This document shows, piece by piece, positions 59,716 to 64,000 of a DNA stretch of 64,000 nucleotides. Under the pieces are notes generated by a model, which was given only the letters and a program-made list of their open reading frames with translations, ran no database searches and was not told the origin of the DNA. Both the position numbers and the translations under genes were made by a program. Source of the stretch: an uncultured Draconibacterium sp. (GTDB taxonomy: Bacteria; Bacteroidota; Bacteroidia; Bacteroidales; Prolixibacteraceae); assembly GCF_913063105.1 (NCBI RefSeq), contig NZ_CAJXYQ010000018.1, forward strand, positions 1 through 64,000, given 5' to 3'. The first letter of the stretch is position 1, and each line of letters starts with the position of its first letter.

Positions 59716-60711
59716 ATGAGATTACAAATTCTGTTTTTTATTATTCTTCTGTCTGTTCTTTCAGGTTGTAACTCGAGCAAGCAGAAATATGTAGCCAACA
59801 ATGGCATGATTTACGGCACTTATTACAGTGTGAAATACGAAAGTGCTAATGGTAGCGACCTGGGGCCAGAAATTGACCGGGAATTGAAACGTTTATCGCG
59901 AATTTTTTCGCATTACGATAAAGAAGCTACCATCACAAAAATAAACAACAACACTGATATTATTCCCGAGCCGGAATTTATTGCCTGTTTTCAACGGGCA
60001 ATGGAGATTTCGGAGCTTACCAACGGTGCTTTTGATATTACGGCTGCACCACTGATAAGTGCCTGGGGCTTTGGCCCGGAAGACAAGCAAAAAATGACTG
60101 CTGCCAAAGTTGATTCGCTTAAACAGTTCTGTGGGTATAACAAAGTAAAAATCAGCAGTAATAAAATTGTAAAAGATGTTCCGGAAATAATGCTAAACAT
60201 GAGTGCCATAGCCAAAGGATACACCTGCGATTTAATTGGCGATTTATTAAATAAGAAGGGCTGTGTAAATTATATGGTTGATATTGGAGGCGAAGTAGTT
60301 GCCAGCGGGGTAAACAGCAAAGGCAAAACCTGGACCATTGGCATACGCAAGCCCATTGAAAACCCGTTTAAAAACGAGTTAAATGCTGCCCTTCGACTGG
60401 AAAACAAGGCCATGGCCACTTCTGGCAATTACCTGAATTTTTACGAAGAAAATGGCAAAAAATATGCCCACACAATCGACCCAAAATCGGGTTATCCGGT
60501 ACAGCACAGCTTGTTAAGTGCATCGGTAGTTGCCAACGATTGTATGTCGGCAGATGCCTTTGCTACCGCATTTATGGTGTTGGGAAAAGATTTGGGTATT
60601 GAAATTGCACGGCAGGTTCCCGGCCTCGAAATTTATTTTATTTATGCCGACGAATCGGGTGAAAACCAAGTGTACATGTCGGAAGGCTTCAGCAGCTTAT
60701 TGGTAAATTAA
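59716..60711 (+). CDS. apbE: FAD:protein FMN transferase lipoprotein
   Basis: The 331-residue protein has lipobox VLSGC (Cys18) and the ApbE blocks NNGMIYGTYYSVKYES, FDITAAPLISAWGFGP, MNMSAIAKGY-like LNMSAIAKGYTCDLIG, VDIGGEVVASG and HTIDPKSGYPVQHS. It attaches FMN by a phosphoester bond to Thr of target proteins such as Nqr or Rnf subunits, in the periplasm. No nqr or rnf genes are in the window. The next gene is convergent. Confidence 0.95.
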   Translation: MRLQILFFIILLSVLSGCNSSKQKYVANNGMIYGTYYSVKYESANGSDLGPEIDRELKRLSRIFSHYDKEATITKINNNTDIIPEPEFIACFQRAMEISELTNGAFDITAAPLISAWGFGPEDKQKMTAAKVDSLKQFCGYNKVKISSNKIVKDVPEIMLNMSAIAKGYTCDLIGDLLNKKGCVNYMVDIGGEVVASGVNSKGKTWTIGIRKPIENPFKNELNAALRLENKAMATSGNYLNFYEENGKKYAHTIDPKSGYPVQHSLLSASVVANDCMSADAFATAFMVLGKDLGIEIARQVPGLEIYFIYADESGENQVYMSEGFSSLLVN

Positions 60712-60722
60712 AAGCATAAAAA

Positions 60723-60743
60723 AAGCCGGTTACTTACCGGCTT
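60723..60743 (-). terminator. Terminator of the small membrane protein gene
   Basis: AAGCCGGT (60723-60730) and ACCGGCTT (60736-60743) form an 8-bp stem with a 5-nt loop that contains the stop codon of the minus gene. On the minus strand a T-run (plus 60718-60724) follows, so it stops that gene; on the plus strand no T-run follows. Confidence 0.75.
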
Positions 60744-60978
60744 CTGTATCTGTTGCAAAACTTAGTTTTTTAAATGCTAATTCTTTGCGTGCTTTGCGTT
60801 GTGCCAATTTATCTTGTGTGGTGGCACAGTAAACGCCGTTTTTCTTTAAATGTTTATTCGCGCCTACGTGGGTATTCGGGAACTTTCCTCCTTTAAGAAA
60901 AACAATCCTGACTGCCATACCAAACAATCCTATGCCGAGCAAGGCAATTGCCAATAAAACCAATTTTAAAATTTCCAT
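60730..60978 (-). CDS. Small single-helix membrane protein, NqrM-like layout
   Basis: The 82-residue protein has one N-terminal helix (about 3-27) and VRIVFLKGGKFPNTHVGANK after it, with one Cys in NGVYCATTQDKLAQRK. The motif (I/V)R-hydrophobic-FLK-G-x-F resembles the NqrM (DUF539) family, a small factor for Na+-NQR assembly often beside apbE; the cysteine set of NqrM is not kept. It is convergent with apbE and ends in a terminator. The NqrM link is uncertain. Confidence 0.6.
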   Translation of the reverse strand: MEILKLVLLAIALLGIGLFGMAVRIVFLKGGKFPNTHVGANKHLKKNGVYCATTQDKLAQRKARKELAFKKLSFATDTEAGK

Positions 60979-61144
60979 TTTCTTCTCTCTTTCAAAAAAT
61001 TTTGAGCTGCAAAAATACAGTTTTCCAATTAATTAATCCCATATAAATAACCAATTTAGCGACAAAATGTTGTGGTTGGTCTAAAAGTTTACAGTGCTCG
61101 ACGTTCGTTTTCGTAAATTCAGAAAAACAAAAAACAAAAAAGTT

Positions 61145-61504
61145 ATGCAAAAACACATTAATGTAGTTGCCACCTTGCAAATTGCGTACAGCATTTTAGG
61201 CTTAATCCTCGCCTCAGTTTTCTTTGTTCTGTTTCACGTAATTGGCGATTTTGTTAACGAGCACGAAGCAGAATTTGTACTTTCAATTATTGCCAATGTT
61301 GTGATGGTATTTGCCGCCATCGTAAGCCTGCCAGGCCTATTGGCCGGAATCGGACTGCTCAAAAGAAAAGAATGGGCACGTATTTTAACCCTGGTCCTTT
61401 CAGTATTAAACTTATTTAGTTTTCCTATCGGGACAGGCATTGGTGTTTATTCCATATGGGCGTTAATTCAACCCGAAAATGTGGAAGCATTTAAGCAGAA
61501 ATAA
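61145..61504 (+). CDS. Small three-to-four-helix membrane protein of unknown function
   Basis: The ATG at 61145 (MQKHINVVATLQIAYS) gives 119 residues; the upstream extension from 61094 is basic and unlikely. Hydrophobic helices lie at about 8-35, 48-72 and 82-108, with LLKRKEWARILTLVLSVLNLFSFP between, a pattern common in Bacteroidota hypothetical membrane proteins. No function can be given. It is in the same direction as acylphosphatase, 92 nt upstream. Confidence 0.7.
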   Translation: MQKHINVVATLQIAYSILGLILASVFFVLFHVIGDFVNEHEAEFVLSIIANVVMVFAAIVSLPGLLAGIGLLKRKEWARILTLVLSVLNLFSFPIGTGIGVYSIWALIQPENVEAFKQK

Positions 61505-61596
61505 AAATAACAGAACAAGATTTTACGAACTATTTGCTTCCCAAAAAGAAAATCATATTTCTTATTATTTTTACCTTCGTTCACAAAGTTAGAAAG

Positions 61597-61866
61597 ATGG
61601 TTCAATACGAAATAAAAGTTTCAGGAAGGGTGCAAGGCGTTGGCTTTAGGTTTTATACTTTACAACAAGCCAAATTACTAAATATAAAAGGCTGGGTGAG
61701 AAACACCCTCGATGGTGGAGTTTTAGTACTGGCGCAAGGCAACGAGGCTGCCATAAACACACTGCTTGACTATCTTTGGGTAGGGCCTCCCCTTTCGGAA
61801 GTAAAAAGCGTTAACAAAACCGAAGTAGATTTTATTGAAAATTACAAGGCCTTTGAAGTAAAATAA
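61597..61866 (+). CDS. acyP: Acylphosphatase
   Basis: The ATG at 61597 gives 89 residues, the standard size. VSGRVQGVGFRFYTLQQAK holds the phosphate-binding loop with Arg, and GWVRNTLDGGVLVLAQG has the catalytic Asn. It hydrolyses acyl phosphates. The frame from 61534 would add a hydrophobic leader that is not expected. Confidence 0.95.
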   Translation: MVQYEIKVSGRVQGVGFRFYTLQQAKLLNIKGWVRNTLDGGVLVLAQGNEAAINTLLDYLWVGPPLSEVKSVNKTEVDFIENYKAFEVK

Positions 61867-61905
61867 TAATCCCATCATTCTAATCGTCCAAATTAAAATA
61901 ACAAA

Positions 61906-63348
61906 ATGGTGAAGAGCGAGAAATTTCACATGAGTACGGAACAGTTCCGTGAAGAAGGGAAAAAAATAATCGACTGGATTGCAGACTATTACGAACAGAT
62001 TGAAAACTATTCGGTAATGTCGCAATCGAAACCCGGCGAGCTATTAAATAAATTACCCAAGGCGGCACCCGCCAGTGGCGAACCATTTGATGAAATTATA
62101 CGCGATCTGGATGAAAAAATTATGCCCGGAATAACACATTGGCAATCGCCCAACTTCTTTGCATATTTTAACGCCAATACGTCGTTTCCTTCCATTTTAG
62201 GCGACCTTGTTTCATCTGGACTTGGAGTGCAGGGTATGCTTTGGGCAACAAGTCCGGCAGCAACAGAACTGGAAATCAGGGTGCTTGACTGGCTGGCTGA
62301 AATGATGCAAATGCCGGCACAGTTTAAATCCACATCAACCGGAGGTGGTGTTATTCAGGACACCGCTTCTACCGCTGCACTTACGGCCATTATTGCAGCA
62401 CGCGAGCGGGCCACAAACTTTGCATCCAATATAAATGGACTGAAAGAAAAATTGGTAGCATACGTTTCAACACAAACGCATTCTTCAGTTGAGAAAGGCA
62501 TAAAAATAGCCGGCATTGGCAAACACAATCTTCGACTGATTGATGTTGACAAAAATTTTGCCATGCAAGCGCATCTCCTCCACCAACAAATTAAGGAGGA
62601 TAAAGCCAACGGACTGGTGCCGTTTTTTGTTTGTGGTTCAATTGGTACCACTTCGTCAACTGCAGTTGACCCACTTCCGGAAATCGGACAGATTTGCAAG
62701 AAAGAGAAATGCTGGTTTCACGTTGATGCTGCCTCGTTGGGAACGGCAATGCTTTGCCCCGAATTCAGACACCTGGCTATTGGCGTTGAACTGGCAGATA
62801 GTTACAGTTTTAATCCGCACAAATGGATGTTTACCAATTTTGATTGTAATGTTTTTTGGGTAGCCAACCGACAAGAACTCATCAATACCTTCTCCATTTT
62901 ACCGGAATATCTGCGAAACAAAGCCACCGAAACCGGTGAAGTTTTTGATTACCGCGACTGGCACATTCAACTGGGCAGGCGTTTTAGGTCCTTAAAACTA
63001 TGGTTTGTTATCAGGCATTACGGAATCGAGGGGCTTCAGCAGCTTATTCGCGAACACGTGCGCCTGGCCCGAGAATTTGAAAAGTGGGTAGATGAATCGG
63101 ATGACTTTGAAGTTGTTGTTAAGCCTGTAATGAACCTGGTTTGTTTTAAGCACAAGGCCGGCGATGCGTTTAATATGCTTTTAATGAACACGATAAACGA
63201 CAGTGGTAAGATTTATTTTACCCATACAAAACTTAACGACCAGCTTGTTTTACGCATGAACTTTGGGCAAACCCACATGGAGGAAAAACATGTAAAAAAT
63301 GCGTGGGAGTTAATTCTAACTACCGCAAAAACGCTGAGTGCGAAGTAA
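61906..63348 (+). CDS. PLP-dependent aromatic-L-amino-acid decarboxylase family enzyme
   Basis: The 480-residue group II decarboxylase has HWQSPNFFAYFNANTSFPSI, QDTASTAALTAIIAARER, FHVDAASLGTAMLCPEF and the PLP Lys in SFNPHKWMFTNFDC. The Tyr of the mobile loop is present in ILPEYLRNKATE, in line with decarboxylation rather than aldehyde synthesis. It would act on aromatic amino acids such as Trp, Tyr or Phe, giving amines; the exact substrate is not clear. It starts 39 nt after acyP. Bacteroidota annotations often call it aspartate aminotransferase family. Confidence 0.88.
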   Translation: MVKSEKFHMSTEQFREEGKKIIDWIADYYEQIENYSVMSQSKPGELLNKLPKAAPASGEPFDEIIRDLDEKIMPGITHWQSPNFFAYFNANTSFPSILGDLVSSGLGVQGMLWATSPAATELEIRVLDWLAEMMQMPAQFKSTSTGGGVIQDTASTAALTAIIAARERATNFASNINGLKEKLVAYVSTQTHSSVEKGIKIAGIGKHNLRLIDVDKNFAMQAHLLHQQIKEDKANGLVPFFVCGSIGTTSSTAVDPLPEIGQICKKEKCWFHVDAASLGTAMLCPEFRHLAIGVELADSYSFNPHKWMFTNFDCNVFWVANRQELINTFSILPEYLRNKATETGEVFDYRDWHIQLGRRFRSLKLWFVIRHYGIEGLQQLIREHVRLAREFEKWVDESDDFEVVVKPVMNLVCFKHKAGDAFNMLLMNTINDSGKIYFTHTKLNDQLVLRMNFGQTHMEEKHVKNAWELILTTAKTLSAK

Positions 63349-63381
63349 AAAAAATTCGTTTTACCACAAAAGCTAACACAA

Positions 63382-64000
63382 TCAGGATGCCGCCTGTGCG
63401 CCCGATTTAACTTCCTTTTTATAAAACTTACAAACATCAGTTAAACCGCATTTACTGCATTTTGGTTTGCGGGCCAGGCAGGTATATCGTCCATGTAAAA
63501 TAAGCCAATGATGGGCTTTAGGCACCAATTCTTCCGGAATGTATTTCATTAATTGCTGCTCGGTAGCCAGTGGTGTTTTTGCGTTGGTACTTAAACCAAT
63601 ACGGGCTGCCACTCTAAAAACATGGGTATCAACCGCCAAAGCTGGTTTATTATAAACCACAGAGGCAATCACATTGGCAGTTTTTCGGCCAACACCGGGT
63701 AATTTTTGTAAATCGTCAACATCGCTTGGCACCTCTCCATTAAACAATTCTAGCAACTTGTTGGCCATACCCACCAGGTGTTTTGCCTTGTTATTCGGAT
63801 AAGAACAGCTCCTAATATAATCAAACACCTCGGCAGGTTCAACTTCTGCCATTTTTTGTGGCGTAGGAAAGCGCTTTAACAAGTCTGGAGTAATCTGGTT
63901 TACGCGCTTATCGGTACATTGTGCCGATAAGATTACAGCAACAATTAATTCAAACGGATTACCATAGTCCAGTTCTGTTTCAGCAATTGGCATGGTCGTT
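63382..64000 (-). CDS. nth: Endonuclease III, 5' end outside window
   Basis: The open frame continues past the first in-frame Met (63993) to the window edge, and family members have about 15-20 more residues before it, so the start lies outside. NPFELIVAVILSAQCTDKRVNQ, LPGVGRKTANVIASVVYNKPALAVDTHVFRVA (helix-hairpin-helix with catalytic Lys/Asp, 63600-63700) and the [4Fe-4S] motif C-X6-C-X2-C-X5-C in CLARKPKCSKCGLTDVC are seen. It removes oxidised pyrimidines and nicks abasic sites. It is convergent with the decarboxylase gene. Confidence 0.96.
   Translation of the reverse strand, partial: TTMPIAETELDYGNPFELIVAVILSAQCTDKRVNQITPDLLKRFPTPQKMAEVEPAEVFDYIRSCSYPNNKAKHLVGMANKLLELFNGEVPSDVDDLQKLPGVGRKTANVIASVVYNKPALAVDTHVFRVAARIGLSTNAKTPLATEQQLMKYIPEELVPKAHHWLILHGRYTCLARKPKCSKCGLTDVCKFYKKEVKSGAQAAS

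Overview
The window looks like a chromosomal segment of a Bacteroidota bacterium. The evidence is a SusC/SusD pair, -33 TTTG / -7 TAnnTTTG promoters, few Shine-Dalgarno sites, SusD-type lipoproteins, a men operon in Bacteroidota order and a spirochaete/Bacteroidota-type V-ATPase operon. The gene mix (uxaE hexuronate pathway, glycoprotein and mannan hydrolases, V-ATPase, arsenic genes) would fit a marine or sediment Marinilabiliales/Prolixibacteraceae-like organism. That placement is inferred from content only. No tRNA, rRNA, insertion sequence, integrase or CRISPR array was seen.

Layout. 1-3.4 kb (minus): hexuronate catabolism, uxaE-uxaC plus a PfkB sugar kinase cut by the window edge, with two palindromic operators. 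3.6-9.2 kb (plus): exported GH2 beta-galactosidase and GH20 beta-hexosaminidase, closed by a bidirectional terminator. 9.2-12.8 kb: a methyltransferase and a fused E1 alpha/beta 2-oxoacid dehydrogenase. 12.8-26.6 kb: a mannan/N-glycan utilisation locus, susC-susD-GH92-GH47-GH92, divergent from a membrane-spanning regulator with a periplasmic LamG/kelch sensor and a cytoplasmic SARP-like DNA-binding part. Heptamer repeats with 11-bp spacing lie in front of susC. 26.7-31.2 kb: pheT, an EamA transporter and a phosphotriesterase-like lipoprotein. 31.3-41 kb: a V-type ATPase operon (E-DUF2764-A-B-D-I-K) with universal stress proteins at its head and in its middle. 41.4-48.7 kb: menaquinone operon (menI-like thioesterase, menF, D, B, A, C, E) and two tiny membrane ORFs. 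48.8-50 kb: fabF. 50.3-57.5 kb (minus): a two-part arsenic resistance region. 57.5-58.5 kb: peroxide-response pair gpx-ohrR with a double-dyad operator. 58.5-64 kb: Ntn hydrolase, apbE, two small membrane proteins, acylphosphatase, an aromatic-amino-acid-decarboxylase-like enzyme and nth (cut by the edge).

How the parts work together. GH92/GH47 alpha-mannosidases with GH20 and GH2 enzymes could strip high-mannose and complex N-glycans; the second GH92 carries Gln at the usual general-acid Glu, the signature reported for mannosyl-phosphate-cleaving members. The arsenic region joins a classical arsR-arsC-acr3 set to an arsR-arsE-arsF-arsG-like set plus an ArsP-type permease and a ProC-like oxidoreductase. 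The E, F and G proteins read as a transmembrane thiol relay (cytoplasmic CxxC, CcdA-like membrane cysteines, exported CxxC). Both ArsR operators and the OhrR operator are placed on the -7/-33 elements in ways that explain repression.
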